A stretch of 64,000 nucleotides of DNA from Streptomyces sp. M41(2017) (GCF_002078175.1 NZ_MWFK01000001.1:1922001-1986000), one strand, 5' to 3'. Shown: positions 27,265-36,031, counted from the stretch's first letter. The notes: generated by a model not told the origin, from the sequence alone. Program-made: numbers and translations.

Positions 27265-29314
27265 CGCTCTCCTTGGTCAGCGTCTTCCAGTCGGTGGTCA
27301 CCGGAGCGAGTTCTCCGGCGAGCCACAGGGCGAGTTGATCACGGTGGTGGCGGGCGCCGGGTACGCCGTCGGCGCCGAGGGGCACCACCCAGAGGCTGGC
27401 GTCGCGGTCGGCGAGGTCCCAGACGTAGCGGGCGGCGGGTCCGCGCGCGCTGAGGTCGGTGATGCCGGGCACCGACGAGGTGCACAGCACGCAGTCGTTG
27501 TCGCCGGAGAGCGCCGGTTCGTCGTACGCGGTGTCGGTGAGCGCGCGCCACGGGGCGAGGCGGTGGGTGTCGCCCCAGGTGCGTGCGGTGGGCCGGGCGG
27601 CCACCTCCTCGGCGGCCTCACGCACGACGGCGTCGCGGTCGATGCCGTACAACTCCCGTGCGGTCAGCAGATTTTCGAGCGCGAGGCCGACGCGGGGGGT
27701 GAGCGCGAGCCAGGGCAGGAAGACGTCCGGGTAGGCGGGCGGCTCGGCGAGGACGGCGAGCGCGGGGTGGGCGGCGAGCCGCCGGACGACCGCGCTCCGC
27801 AGCTCCGCGTACGCCGCGGCCGCGGTGCTTCCGGCGTCCATGTGCCGGTCCCAGCGCAGGAGTCGGTCCCTCAGCTCCGCGGCCGGGCCGGACAGGTCGA
27901 GGGCGGCGAGCCGGTCCAACAGGGGTGCCGCGGAGGCGAGATGGGTGTCCATGTGCAGGGCCGGCATGTCCGCGGCCGTCCACTCGCCGCCCGTGCCGAG
28001 GAGCTGCCGGATGCGGGCGGCGCGGTGCGGCGGGGCGAACTCGATGCCGAGCGGGGCCGCGGGACCGCGCTGGTTCGCCATCACGGCGACACCGTCCTCG
28101 ACGGAGCCGTACGGCATCGTGTGCCAGCCCGTCCACGCGTGCCCGGGCTCCCAGGCGGGCACGATCCGCACGCGGTTGTCCGTGGCGCGCACCGGGACGC
28201 GGCCCGCGACGCGGTGCAGCAGCCCGCCCTCGGTGTCGGCCGCCTGCACGACGTTCACCGGCTCCGCCCAGTGGTCGAAGGCCCGGTCCACGTCGGCGAC
28301 CCGGCGGGCCCGCAGCAGCGGCAGGAGCGCGCCGAAGCCGAGGTCGTGGGTGACGCGTGGCGGACAGCGGAGGCTGACGCCCTCCCCGGCGCGGGCGTCG
28401 CCGATCACCACGGGTCCACGGGCCGTCTCGACCACCTCGACCTCGACGGACGGTCCCCCCGCCACCTCCACGCGCTCCACGTGCCGGGCGGCGGCCCGCC
28501 ACACGCCGTCCGGGTCGAGGGCCTCCACGGCGCCGCCGTCCGCGCTGCGCAGGCGCTCCCGGTAGAGGTCCTGGTAGTCGGCCATCGCGTTGGTGATGGC
28601 CCAGGCGACGGTGCCGGTGTGGGCGAAGTGGGCGATGCCCGGGACGCCGGGGACCGCGATGCCGACGACGTCGAACTCCGGGCAGGCCAGGCGTATCTGC
28701 TGGTAGACGCCGGGGTCCTCGATGTAGCGGTGCGGGTCACCGGCGATGACCGGCTGCCCGGTGCTGGTGCGCTCGCCGCTCACCAGCCAGCCGTTGCTGC
28801 CGGCCGTGCCCGGCCCGTCCATGGCGAACAGGCCGACCGCGTCCGCGCCCAGCCGGCGCACGACCTCCTCGCGCCACAGCTTCGCCGGGAAGCCGGCGAA
28901 GAGGATGTGCGTGCCGAGCCAGACCCCGAGCGGGCTCCACGGCTCCCAGCGGCCCGGGGCGAGCCCGGTCGCGCCGAACTCGGGTGCGCGCCGGGCGCCT
29001 TCGGCCAGACCGGCGTTGACCCCCTCGACGTACGCGACGATCCACGCGGCGGTCTCGGGGTCCCGCTCCTCCAGGGCCGCGAAGCAGCGCCGGGCCGTGT
29101 CGTCGAGGCGGGCCTGCCGGGCGAACCGGTCCCAGCCCACCGCCTCCGCGCCGAGGAACGCGGCCGAGGTGCCCTGTGAGCGGTGCCGTTCGACCTCCAG
29201 CTGCCAGGCCCGGTCCACGGCCGTGACCCGTCCCTGGGCGTGCGCCAGCTCCTGCGCGCTCTCGGCACGCAGGTGCGGGATGCCCCAGGCGTCACGGTAG
29301 ATCTCGGCGGTCAC
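27251..29314 (-). CDS. penicillin acylase family Ntn-hydrolase
   Basis: A 687-residue N-terminal-nucleophile hydrolase precursor. The alpha chain (about 1-150) leads to the autocleavage site GTAGSNGWLVSG, where Ser (about 176) becomes the N-terminal nucleophile of the beta chain. Downstream family blocks include VIAGDPHRY, GVPGIAHFAHTGTVAWAITNAMADYQDLY and, near the C-terminus, NDCVLCTSS. No clear export signal is seen, so a cytoplasmic or non-classical location is possible. Substrate not known; acylated amines or acyl-homoserine lactones are family possibilities. GTG 29314 has GGGGAC upstream, and an iron box lies 19 bp before it, tying the operon to iron limitation. Confidence 0.88.
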   Translation of the reverse strand: MTAEIYRDAWGIPHLRAESAQELAHAQGRVTAVDRAWQLEVERHRSQGTSAAFLGAEAVGWDRFARQARLDDTARRCFAALEERDPETAAWIVAYVEGVNAGLAEGARRAPEFGATGLAPGRWEPWSPLGVWLGTHILFAGFPAKLWREEVVRRLGADAVGLFAMDGPGTAGSNGWLVSGERTSTGQPVIAGDPHRYIEDPGVYQQIRLACPEFDVVGIAVPGVPGIAHFAHTGTVAWAITNAMADYQDLYRERLRSADGGAVEALDPDGVWRAAARHVERVEVAGGPSVEVEVVETARGPVVIGDARAGEGVSLRCPPRVTHDLGFGALLPLLRARRVADVDRAFDHWAEPVNVVQAADTEGGLLHRVAGRVPVRATDNRVRIVPAWEPGHAWTGWHTMPYGSVEDGVAVMANQRGPAAPLGIEFAPPHRAARIRQLLGTGGEWTAADMPALHMDTHLASAAPLLDRLAALDLSGPAAELRDRLLRWDRHMDAGSTAAAAYAELRSAVVRRLAAHPALAVLAEPPAYPDVFLPWLALTPRVGLALENLLTARELYGIDRDAVVREAAEEVAARPTARTWGDTHRLAPWRALTDTAYDEPALSGDNDCVLCTSSVPGITDLSARGPAARYVWDLADRDASLWVVPLGADGVPGARHHRDQLALWLAGELAPVTTDWKTLTKESDDGR

Positions 29315-29332
29315 GATCCGTCCCCACTCTTC

Positions 29333-29351
29333 TCAGGTTAGGCTCACCTAA
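29333..29351 (-). promoter_or_regulatory. iron box (DmdR/IdeR-type operator)
   Basis: Matches the actinobacterial iron box TTAGGTTAGGCTCACCTAA at 18 of 19 positions (C for T at position 2). It lies 19-37 bp upstream of the acylase start on the minus strand. The only divergent gene is the HhH-GPD gene 98 bp away. By family knowledge, DmdR1 with Fe2+ represses here, so expression is expected under iron starvation. Confidence 0.9.
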
Positions 29352-29448
29352 CTAGCATGCCCCGCGATCGTACGTGCCTGGTGAGGGCCCCGCGGACCCG
29401 GGCGGCGGCGACCGAGCGGCCCGTCCCCGCACGCGGGATCATCGGTCC

Positions 29449-30042
29449 ATGGACGTCACTCTTCACCTCGCCCAGCAACCCGAAGCCGACGAGCTCCTCG
29501 GCCGCAGTCCGCTCGCCGCCCTGATCGGCATGCTGCTGGACCAGCAGGTGCCGATGGAGTGGGCCTTCGCGGGGCCGTACACGATCGCGCAGCGGATGGG
29601 GTCGGACGATCTCGACGCCCACGAGATCGCGTCGTACGACCCGGAGAAGTTCGCCGAACTGCTCTCCGCCAAGCCGGCCGTGCACCGATACCCCGGTTCC
29701 ATGGGCAAGCGGATCCACCAGCTGTGCCAGTACCTCGTCGAGCACTACGACGGGGACGCCTCCGCCGTCTGGAAGGACGCCGACGACGGCGCGGAGCTGC
29801 TCCGCCGCCTCAAGGACCTCCCCGGCTTCGGTCCCCAGAAGGCCCAGATCTTCCTGGCGCTGCTCGGCAAGCAGCTCGGGGTGCGGCCGGCGGGGTGGCG
29901 GGAGGCGGCGGGCCCCTACGGCGAGGCGAAGTCCTTCCGCTCCGTCGCCGACATCACCGGGCCGGAGTCGCTCACGAAGGTGCGGGCGCACAAGCAGGAG
30001 ATGAAGGCGGCGGCCAAGGCGGCGAAGGCCTCCGGCAAGTAA
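29449..30042 (+). CDS. HhH-GPD family DNA-repair-like protein
   Basis: A 197-residue protein of the base-excision glycosylase superfamily. The conserved part is the helix-hairpin-helix LKDLPGFGPQKAQIFLALLG (about 123-142). The catalytic Asp expected after the GPD loop is replaced by a GVRPAGWREAAGPYG segment, so a glycosylase activity is not assured. ATG 29449 starts MDVTLHLAQQPEAD; the earlier in-frame codons overlap the iron-box promoter region. Ends with a Lys/Ala-rich helix. Widespread in streptomycetes as an annotated HhH-GPD protein. Confidence 0.85.
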   Translation: MDVTLHLAQQPEADELLGRSPLAALIGMLLDQQVPMEWAFAGPYTIAQRMGSDDLDAHEIASYDPEKFAELLSAKPAVHRYPGSMGKRIHQLCQYLVEHYDGDASAVWKDADDGAELLRRLKDLPGFGPQKAQIFLALLGKQLGVRPAGWREAAGPYGEAKSFRSVADITGPESLTKVRAHKQEMKAAAKAAKASGK

Positions 30043-30110
30043 CCGGGTCCCAGCGAACCGGGGTTCCCTCTCCCCGGCGCCGGTGCCGGCCCCGTGAGCA
30101 GACCTCTCTT

Positions 30111-30163
30111 CGCCCCCTCCGCCCCTGCCCGTCCCGTACCCGGGGCTCCGCCCCGGACCCCGC
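30111..30163. repeat. dispersed 53-bp repeat, copy A
   Basis: Identical to copy B (47748-47800) except for one base. It contains the hairpin GGGGCTCCGCCCC and ends in GGACCCCGC. Located after the HhH-GPD gene, 68 bp beyond its stop. Confidence 0.85.
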
Positions 30164-30171
30164 TCCTCAGA

Positions 30172-30238
30172 CGCCGGAGGGGCTGAATTCTGACGAGCGC
30201 CGGAGGGGCTGACTTTTCACGGGCGCCGGAAGGGCTGG
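30172..30238. repeat. three tandem 26-bp-spaced copies of CGCCGGAGGGGCTGA
   Basis: CGCCGGAGGGGCTGA at 30172-30186 and 30198-30212, with a variant CGCCGGAAGGGCTGG at 30224-30238; a fourth remnant ACCGCCGGAGAA follows near 30251. Spacing is exactly 26 bp. It continues directly from the 53-bp repeat A. Confidence 0.85.
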
Positions 30239-30314
30239 TTCTCTCTCCACCGCCGGAGAACCCGTTCGGGTCACCCGGGTGGCTCCCCGCCCCGCCCGTT
30301 CACAGCATGGGCCC

Positions 30315-30914
30315 ATGACCCAGGCAACCATCGATCCGGACGGCCCCCTCCTCGAAGGGCCGCTGCACCTGCTCTCGCGCAGTGCCTGGCAGGCCGTCCT
30401 CGCCGCCGGTGTCGCGGCCCTGGCGCTCGGCGTCATCGTCCTGATCTGGCCCGGTGCCTCACTCCTCGTCGCGGGCATCCTCTTCGGCCTCTACCTGGTC
30501 GTCAGCGGCATCCTCCAGCTCGTCGCCGCGTTCGGCACCCATGTGGCGACCTCGCTGCGCGTGATGGCCTTCATCAGCGGCGCCCTGTCGATCGTGCTCG
30601 GCCTCTTCTGCTTCCGGGGCGCGACGCAGTCGATCCTGCTGCTCGCCCTGTGGATCGGCATCGGCTGGCTGTTCCGCGGCATCACGCAGACCCTGGCGGC
30701 CGCGTCGGACCCGAGCGTGCCGGCCCGCGGCTGGCAGATCGTCCTCGGGATCATCAGCTTCCTCGCGGGCGTCGTGCTGATCGTGTCGCCGTTCGAGTCC
30801 GTCGCCGTCCTGACCGTGGTCGGCGGGATCTGGCTCATCGCGGTCGGCGTCACCGAGATCGTCGTCGCGTTCCGCATCCGCTCCGGTGCCCGGGCGATCC
30901 CCCGCTCCCTCTGA
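30315..30914 (+). CDS. HdeD-family membrane protein (DUF308)
   Basis: A 199-residue protein with about six transmembrane helices arranged as three DUF308 hairpin repeats (AVLAAGVAALALGVIVLIWPGASLLVAGILFGLYLVVSGIL; LSIVLGLFCF...; GIISFLAGVVLIVSPFESVAVLTVVGGIWLIAVGVTEI). HdeD proteins are linked to acid or stress resistance in enterobacteria; here the role is unknown. ATG 30315 begins MTQATIDPDGP just before TM1; the preceding 12 codons are not supported. It follows the repeat block at 30111-30238. Confidence 0.85.
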   Translation: MTQATIDPDGPLLEGPLHLLSRSAWQAVLAAGVAALALGVIVLIWPGASLLVAGILFGLYLVVSGILQLVAAFGTHVATSLRVMAFISGALSIVLGLFCFRGATQSILLLALWIGIGWLFRGITQTLAAASDPSVPARGWQIVLGIISFLAGVVLIVSPFESVAVLTVVGGIWLIAVGVTEIVVAFRIRSGARAIPRSL

Positions 30915-30977
30915 GGTGTACGCCGACCGGGTGCATCTCGCCACCGACCCGGTGAGCTCCCCGCCTCCGGTGGGGAC

Positions 30978-31403
30978 ATGACGCTCATGAGCCCCACCCC
31001 GCGCCACCCGCACCCGCTGCGCCGCCGCGGGCGGACGCGGGGAGGGGCTCGCGCCGGAAGGAACGGAGCGAACACAGGGGCCCGGAACAAGGTCGCCCGG
31101 ATCCTCGTCCTGCTCGTCGTCGCGCTGCTCGCGACGGGCCCGCACCCGGAGGCGTTCACCGCCCCGATGGCGTCCGCCGCCGTCTCCGGCGGTGCGGAAG
31201 GCGCCGCGGAGCACGACGCGCCCGACACGGCGCTCCGCCCGCCGCACCGCCAGGCCCACCGGCCCCTGGCACCACCGCGCCCGGCCGCACCGCGCCACTC
31301 GGGACGACACCCCCGCCCGACACGGGCAGCCGCGCCCACCGGCCCCGCTCCCGCTCCCTCGCCCACCCTGAACACGCTCCGCTGCGTGGTCCTGCGCTGC
31401 TGA
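30978..31403 (+). CDS. small basic single-TM or secreted protein
   Basis: A 141-residue protein of unknown function. The N-terminus is very basic (RRRGRTRGGARAGRN), a hydrophobic segment lies at about 38-54 (VARILVLLVVALLATG), and the rest is Pro/Ala/His-rich, ending in TLRCVVLRC. The layout fits a signal-anchor or secreted peptide. GGTGGGGAC precedes ATG 30978 closely; ATG 30987 is an alternative with better spacing. I believe similar C-terminal RCVVLRC ends occur in other streptomycete small proteins. Confidence 0.55.
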   Translation: MTLMSPTPRHPHPLRRRGRTRGGARAGRNGANTGARNKVARILVLLVVALLATGPHPEAFTAPMASAAVSGGAEGAAEHDAPDTALRPPHRQAHRPLAPPRPAAPRHSGRHPRPTRAAAPTGPAPAPSPTLNTLRCVVLRC

Positions 31404-31555
31404 CGGATCCGGCCCCGCCGATCGGCCCCGGCCCCGGGCCCGAGCCCCCGGCCCGGTCTCTCACAGCGAACCCCGGCAGTCCCGCCTTCCGGCCACGGCG
31501 TGCCGCCATCCCCGCGCACCGCCGTCCCGGAACCGAGGAACAGGACAGGACCCCC

Positions 31556-31705
31556 ATGCCCACGGACCCGTACGCGGTCCTGCGCGCCCTTCTGCGCGCG
31601 GAAGCCGCCCGCGATCACGCCCCCGAACCGAATCCGCGCCCCGTGCCGCGCTCGGACCCGGACGAACAGCACCCGGGCTCACCCCCGGACACCCCGCGCA
31701 CCTGA
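31556..31705 (+). CDS. 49-residue hypothetical protein
   Basis: Starts MPTDPYAVLRALLRAEAARDH and ends with a Pro/Asp-rich tail. AGGA lies 5 nt before the ATG. The N-terminal 20 residues could form an amphipathic helix. Codon third positions are strongly GC and the gene ends 6 bp before a convergent terminator, both supporting a real gene. Function unknown. Confidence 0.6.
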   Translation: MPTDPYAVLRALLRAEAARDHAPEPNPRPVPRSDPDEQHPGSPPDTPRT

Positions 31706-31710
31706 CGTCA

Positions 31711-31744
31711 GGAGGCGGCCGCCCCGCCCGGGACGGCCGCCTCC
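31711..31744. terminator. bidirectional terminator
   Basis: Perfect 11-bp arms (GGAGGCGGCCG and complement) with a 12-nt loop between the convergent 49-residue gene and the HerA-like gene. Confidence 0.8.
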
Positions 31745-31777
31745 GGCGCTGTCGCGCCGCGCTCCACCCGCCGCGCG

Positions 31778-33412
31778 CTACCGCCGCCTGCGGGCCGTCC
31801 CGAAGAGCGACCGGGTGATCTCCCGTCCGATCTGGGTGCCCACCGACCGCGCCAGCGACTTGAACATCCCGCTGCCGACGACCTGCTCGACGACCGAGGC
31901 GTCCTCCTTCGGCGCCCGGCCCCGGCCACCGCCGGAGCGCGCGGGCCGCGGAGCCTCCTGCTCGCCCCGCCCGGCGGTACCGGCGGCCGCGGCGCCGGCG
32001 GCCTGCGCGGCCGTGAGCTTCTCGTAGGCGGACTCCCGGTCCACCGCCTGCGCGTAGCGCGCGTGCAGCGGCGACGCCTGGACCGCCCGGTCGAGCGCGT
32101 CCGGCGCCACCGGCCCCATCAGCGACCGCGGCGCCCGCAGGCGGGTCGCGGCGACCGGCGTCGGGGCGCCCTTCTCGCTCAGCACGGTGACGACGGCCTC
32201 GCCCGTGCCGAGGCCGGTGAGCACCTCTTCGAGGTCGTACGGGGAGTTGGGGAACGTCTTCACCGTCGCCTTCAACGCCTTCTGATCGTCCGGCGTGAAG
32301 GCGCGCAGCGCGTGCTGGACGCGGTTGCCGAGCTGGGCGAGGACATCACCGGGCACGTCCTTCGGCGTCTGCGTCACGAAGAAGACGCCGACCCCTTTCG
32401 AGCGAATCAGCCGCACGGTCTGGGTGATGGAGTCGAGGAACGCCTTGGACGCGTCGGTGAAGAGCAGATGGGCCTCGTCGAAGAAGAAGACGAGCTTCGG
32501 CTTGTCCGAGTCGCCGACCTCCGGGAGGTCGTGGAAGAGGTCCGCGAGCATCCACATGAGGAAGGTCGAGAAGAGCTGCGGCTTGTCCTGCACGGCGGGC
32601 AGTTCGAGGACCGACACGACGCCCCGGCCGTCCTGCGCCGTCCGGGTCAGCTCGCTCGTGTCGAACTCCGGCTCGCCGAAGAACGGGCTCATGCCCTGGG
32701 CCTCGAAGGCGGTGAGGGAGCGCAGGATGACGCCCGCCGTGGCGGTGGAGAGTCCGCCGATCCCCTTCAGCTCCTGCTTGCCCTCGTCCGAGGTCAGGAA
32801 GGCGACGACCGCGCGCAGGTCCTTGAGGTCGACGAGCTCCAGGCCCTTCTGGTCGGCGTAGTGGAAGATCAGGCCGAGCGACTGCTCCTGGGTCTGGTTG
32901 AGCTGGAGCACCTTGGACAGCAGGACCGGTCCGAAGCTGGTGACCGTGGCGCGCAGGGGGATGCCGTGGCCGAGGCCGCCGAGCGCGTAGAACTCGGCGG
33001 GACAGCCGCCCGGCGTCCACTCCTGGTGGACCTCCGCGGCCCGCTCCCGGACCTTGTCCCCGGGCTCGCCCGGCGCCGAGATCCCCGAGACGTCGCCCTT
33101 GACGTCGGCGAGGAACACCGGAACGCCCTGCGCCGACAGCTGCTCGGCGATGAGCTGGAGCGTCTTGGTCTTGCCGGTGCCGGTGGCGCCCGCGACCAGG
33201 CCGTGCCGGTTGAGCATCGGCAGCGGCACGCGGATCTGCGCGTCGGGCAGACAGGCTCCGTCCCAGAGCAGCGCGCCGAGGTCGAGCGCCGGCCCGGCGA
33301 AGGCGTAGCCGGCAGCGATCTCCAGGGCCTCCTGCGGGAGTGCGGGGGCGCCGCCGGGCCCCTCGGGACCGGCCCCAGCGGCAGCCGACGGCACGGTCTC
33401 GCTGTCACTCAT
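31778..33412 (-). CDS. HerA-like ATPase (DUF853)
   Basis: A 544-residue P-loop ATPase of the FtsK-HerA superfamily. Walker A GLVAGATGTGKTKTLQL (about 70), an ADVKGDVSG segment, Walker B KLVFFFDEAHLLF (about 290-302), sensor-like VGVFFVTQTPKDVPGDVLAQLGNRVQHALRAFTP, then an Ala/Gly/Arg-rich linker and a C-terminal GREITRSLFG helix. HerA proteins translocate along DNA, in archaea together with NurA; bacterial DUF853 members have no agreed role. No nuclease gene is adjacent. ATG 33412 (MSDSETVPS) is used; the upstream open part overlaps the divergent VapB-like gene. Confidence 0.88.
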   Translation of the reverse strand: MSDSETVPSAAAGAGPEGPGGAPALPQEALEIAAGYAFAGPALDLGALLWDGACLPDAQIRVPLPMLNRHGLVAGATGTGKTKTLQLIAEQLSAQGVPVFLADVKGDVSGISAPGEPGDKVRERAAEVHQEWTPGGCPAEFYALGGLGHGIPLRATVTSFGPVLLSKVLQLNQTQEQSLGLIFHYADQKGLELVDLKDLRAVVAFLTSDEGKQELKGIGGLSTATAGVILRSLTAFEAQGMSPFFGEPEFDTSELTRTAQDGRGVVSVLELPAVQDKPQLFSTFLMWMLADLFHDLPEVGDSDKPKLVFFFDEAHLLFTDASKAFLDSITQTVRLIRSKGVGVFFVTQTPKDVPGDVLAQLGNRVQHALRAFTPDDQKALKATVKTFPNSPYDLEEVLTGLGTGEAVVTVLSEKGAPTPVAATRLRAPRSLMGPVAPDALDRAVQASPLHARYAQAVDRESAYEKLTAAQAAGAAAAGTAGRGEQEAPRPARSGGGRGRAPKEDASVVEQVVGSGMFKSLARSVGTQIGREITRSLFGTARRRR

Positions 33413-33517
33413 ATCAGACCCCTGTTTCCGGTTTGCACGGCTTTGCGGCGGCTTTTCCAGCGTCGCACTCCGTCGCCGTGGCTGCGCCCGGAAGGTCTTG
33501 ACCGGTAGGCTTTCCGT

Positions 33518-33814
33518 GTGATCTTCAAGCGCATCGGAAACGGCCGGCCGTACCCCGACCACGGCCGGGAAAGCACCCGGCAGTGGGCGGACGTCGCGCC
33601 GCGCCCGGTCCGCCTCGATCAGCTCGTGACGACCAAGGGCCAGCTGGACCTGGAGACCCTCCTCGCCGAGGACTCCACCTTCTACGGCGACCTCTTCGCC
33701 CACGTCGTCAAGTGGCAGGGCGATCTGTACCTGGAGGACGGCCTGCACCGCGCCGTCCGCGCCGCGCTCCAACAGCGCCAGGTGCTGCACGCGCGCGTCC
33801 TTGAACTGGACTAA
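33518..33814 (+). CDS. VapB-family-like hypothetical protein
   Basis: A 98-residue cytosolic protein, MIFKRIGNGRPYPDHG at the start and ending in LHRAVRAALQQRQVLHARVLELD. Streptomycete homologues are commonly annotated as type II antitoxin VapB family, but no toxin gene lies next to it, so that label is doubtful. The GTG start has TAGGCT (33506-33511) exactly 6 nt upstream and no ribosome site, which suggests a leaderless mRNA. It is divergent from the HerA-like gene across 105 bp. Confidence 0.75.
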   Translation: MIFKRIGNGRPYPDHGRESTRQWADVAPRPVRLDQLVTTKGQLDLETLLAEDSTFYGDLFAHVVKWQGDLYLEDGLHRAVRAALQQRQVLHARVLELD

Positions 33815-33904
33815 TGGCCACGGCTTGACCCCAATGGGTTGAACTGAGCGCCGAGCAATGATCATTTAGTAGGCATCGCCGTCCGGGCGCACTACGCTGC
33901 GCCC

Positions 33905-34558
33905 ATGAGCATGCTCACTCCCCCTGGCATGGGTGGCCAGTACCGGATCACGGGGGACAAGTACCCGCGGATGCGCCGACCCCGGGGGCGCCGCAGGCTC
34001 GCGTTCCTGGTCGTCGCCTCCGTCGCCGCACTCGGGCTGATAGGGTGGGGAACCCTGCAGCTCATCGACGTCTTCACCGGTGGCGGCAAGGCCAGCGCCG
34101 CGGGCACGAAGGCGGACTGCGGGTCCAAGGCCTCCCCGGCGGCGAAGGCCTCCGCGGCGGCCGCGGTCGCGGGCACCCTTCCGAAGCCGGGCCAGATCAC
34201 CGTGAACGTCCTCAACGCGACGCCCCGCAGCGGGCTCGCCAAGCAGACCGCGGACGAACTGAAGAAACGCGGCTTCAAGATCGGTGACGTGGGCAACGCC
34301 ACCGCCGCCTACGACAAGAAGGTCGAGGGCGCGGGGCTGCTGCTCGGCGCCAAGGACGCCGACCGGGCCGCGCTCCCCGTCCTCAACACCCAGCTCTCCG
34401 GCGCCCAGCTGAAGACCGACGGCCGCAAGCAGGCGACCACCGTCGACCTCATCATCGGCAACGGCTTCAAGACCCTCACGACAAAAGAGGACGCCGACAA
34501 GGCGCTGACCGTCCTGGCCCAGCCCGTGCCGACGCCCTCCGCCAAGAAGAGCTGCTGA
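33905..34558 (+). CDS. LytR C-terminal-domain envelope protein
   Basis: A 217-residue membrane-anchored protein. A basic cytoplasmic N-terminus (to about 30) and one TM helix (LAFLVVASVAALGLIGWGTLQLI) lead to an extracellular LytR_C domain (about 95-200: QITVNVLNATPRSGLAKQTADELKKRGFKIGDVGNA ... DLIIGNGFKTL). LytR_C domains accompany LCP cell-wall ligases, but the catalytic LCP domain is absent here, so this is probably an accessory. TACGCT (33893-33898) lies exactly 6 nt before the ATG, so the transcript may be leaderless. Convergent with upp. Confidence 0.85.
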   Translation: MSMLTPPGMGGQYRITGDKYPRMRRPRGRRRLAFLVVASVAALGLIGWGTLQLIDVFTGGGKASAAGTKADCGSKASPAAKASAAAAVAGTLPKPGQITVNVLNATPRSGLAKQTADELKKRGFKIGDVGNATAAYDKKVEGAGLLLGAKDADRAALPVLNTQLSGAQLKTDGRKQATTVDLIIGNGFKTLTTKEDADKALTVLAQPVPTPSAKKSC

Positions 34559-34563
34559 CCCCT

Positions 34564-34618
34564 CGGAACGGAACCCGGGGCTCTGCCGAACACCCGTTCC
34601 GCAGAGCCCGTTTCCGGG
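34564..34618. terminator. bidirectional hairpin between LytR_C gene and upp
   Basis: Inner arms GGGCTCTGC (34578-34586) and complement (34601-34609) within a larger pairing of CGGAA and TTCCG flanks, between convergent genes. Confidence 0.7.
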
Positions 34619-34636
34619 GAGCCGTCCGTGCCGTCG

Positions 34637-35272
34637 TTACTCGGCGGCGCCGTACATCCGGTCCCCCGCGTCGCCGAGGCCCGGCACGATGTAGCCGTGC
34701 TCGTTCAGGCGCTCGTCGACCGAGGCCGTGACGACGGTGACCGGCGTGCCCGCCAGGTCCCGCTCCATCACCTCGACGCCCTCCGGCGCGGCCAGCAGCA
34801 CGACCGCGGTGACGTCGTCGGCGCCCCGCTTGATCAGCTCCTGGATCGCCGCGACGAGCGTGCCGCCGGTGGCCAGCATCGGGTCCAGGACGTACACCTG
34901 GCGGCCCGAGAGGTCGTCCGGCATGCGGGTGGCGTACGTGGAGGCCTGAAGCGTCTCCTCGTCGCGCACCATGCCCAGGAAGCCCACCTCCGCCGTCGGC
35001 AGCAGCCGGACCATGCCGTCGAGCATGCCGAGGCCCGCGCGCAGGATCGGCACGACGAGGGGACGGGGGTAGGAGAGCTTGACGCCCGTGGTCGGGGAGA
35101 CCGGGGTCACGATGTCGACCTGCTCCGTCCGCACGTCACGGGTGGCCTCGTAGGCGAGCAGGGTGACCAGCTCGTCGGCGAGCCGCCGGAAGGTCGCGGA
35201 GTCGGTGCGCCGGTCGCGCAGGGTGGTGAGCTTATGGGCGACCAGAGGGTGGTCGACGACGTGGAGACGCAT
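34637..35272 (-). CDS. upp: uracil phosphoribosyltransferase
   Basis: Pyrimidine salvage: uracil plus PRPP gives UMP. 211 residues, starting [20 protein letters not shown]. Conserved blocks are [15 protein letters not shown], the PRPP-binding loop [17 protein letters not shown] (about 123-138) and the uracil-binding C-terminal [19 protein letters not shown]. Length and motifs match the bacterial UPRT family closely. Codons upstream of the ATG do not fit the family. Confidence 0.97.
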   Translation of the reverse strand: MRLHVVDHPLVAHKLTTLRDRRTDSATFRRLADELVTLLAYEATRDVRTEQVDIVTPVSPTTGVKLSYPRPLVVPILRAGLGMLDGMVRLLPTAEVGFLGMVRDEETLQASTYATRMPDDLSGRQVYVLDPMLATGGTLVAAIQELIKRGADDVTAVVLLAAPEGVEVMERDLAGTPVTVVTASVDERLNEHGYIVPGLGDAGDRMYGAAE

Positions 35273-35411
35273 GTCCACAACAGTAGCCGGGCCCCGGACG
35301 CCCGCCACTGCCCCGTCCCGCACGCCCCGGCCCGCCGCGTCACCCGTCCGCTGGCATCAAACCGACCATCGGAGGGAAGGTGGGAGGGACGGACCTGGGG
35401 TGGTGTGCCAA

Positions 35412-35594
35412 ATGCGGAACCCGGAAGAGGAGACCTCCGAGCGGCAGGAGAGCGAGGCCGAGCGCAGGAGGCGACGGGCCCAGTTCCTGCGCGACCTGGC
35501 CGAGGCGCGCGAGCTGCGCGACCGGGTCCAGCCCCGCCGGGCCAAGACGGCCCGCCTGCGCCACGCCATGCGGATGCGCACGTTCCGCTGGTAG
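35412..35594 (+). CDS. 60-residue basic conserved protein
   Basis: Highly charged small protein: EEETSERQESEAERRRRRA then FLRDLAEARELRDRVQPRRAKTARLRHAMRMRTFRW. It can form one long amphipathic helix; nucleic-acid binding is possible but unproven. Similar small proteins ending in MRMRTFRW occur by recall next to upp in other streptomycetes. ATG 35412; an upstream frame stays open across the upp promoter but is not supported. Confidence 0.65.
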   Translation: MRNPEEETSERQESEAERRRRRAQFLRDLAEARELRDRVQPRRAKTARLRHAMRMRTFRW

Positions 35595-36031
35595 ACGGCC
35601 CGCTCGGCGGGCCCGCCCCGCACCGCCGCCCCGCCGACGGGCACGGCACCGAGCGACACCGCGGGCGACGCGCCCGCACCGGGCCGGCGCCGCGACCGCC
35701 CGGCCGCCGCCAACTCGCCCAGCGCGAGGCCCGGATCACGGCCCGGTCCGGTGCCCGCGACGCGCCCGTCACGCGGGCGGCATCGCACCCCGCGCGCCCT
35801 CGGCGGCACGCCGTCGTGTCGGGCCGGGAGGTGCCTGCGCGGCGGGGGCATCCGCGTACGATCCGCTGTTAGCGATCAAAAGAGGCAGACACAGCAGGCC
35901 GAAGACGTCCCCTGAGCGCTCTGTTTCTGCCACGATTCCGAGTGGGCGGGGCTCAGCGCAACACTCCCCGTCCACAGCCTCCGCCGGGGGGAACCCCAAC
36001 CGGCACACCTATGACCAGTGGGAGAGTCACG
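35595..36031. other. 437-bp gene-free stretch upstream of the TadA-partner gene
   Basis: A small hairpin GGCCCGC-TCG-GCGGGCC (35597-35613) ends the 60-residue gene. At 35860-35877, GATCCGCT-GTT-AGCGATC is an interrupted palindrome followed by an A-rich patch, a possible operator or promoter element; a TACGAT hexamer overlaps its left edge (35857-35862). If transcription starts there the downstream gene has a leader of about 150 nt. Confidence 0.45.

Noticed and set aside
31778..33412. HerA-NurA or HerA-based defence island
   Set aside because: No nuclease, SIR2 or DUF4297 partner next to the HerA-like gene; neighbours are housekeeping genes.
33518..33814. Functional VapBC toxin-antitoxin locus
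   Set aside because: No PIN-domain or other toxin gene is adjacent; only the family label of the small protein suggests it.
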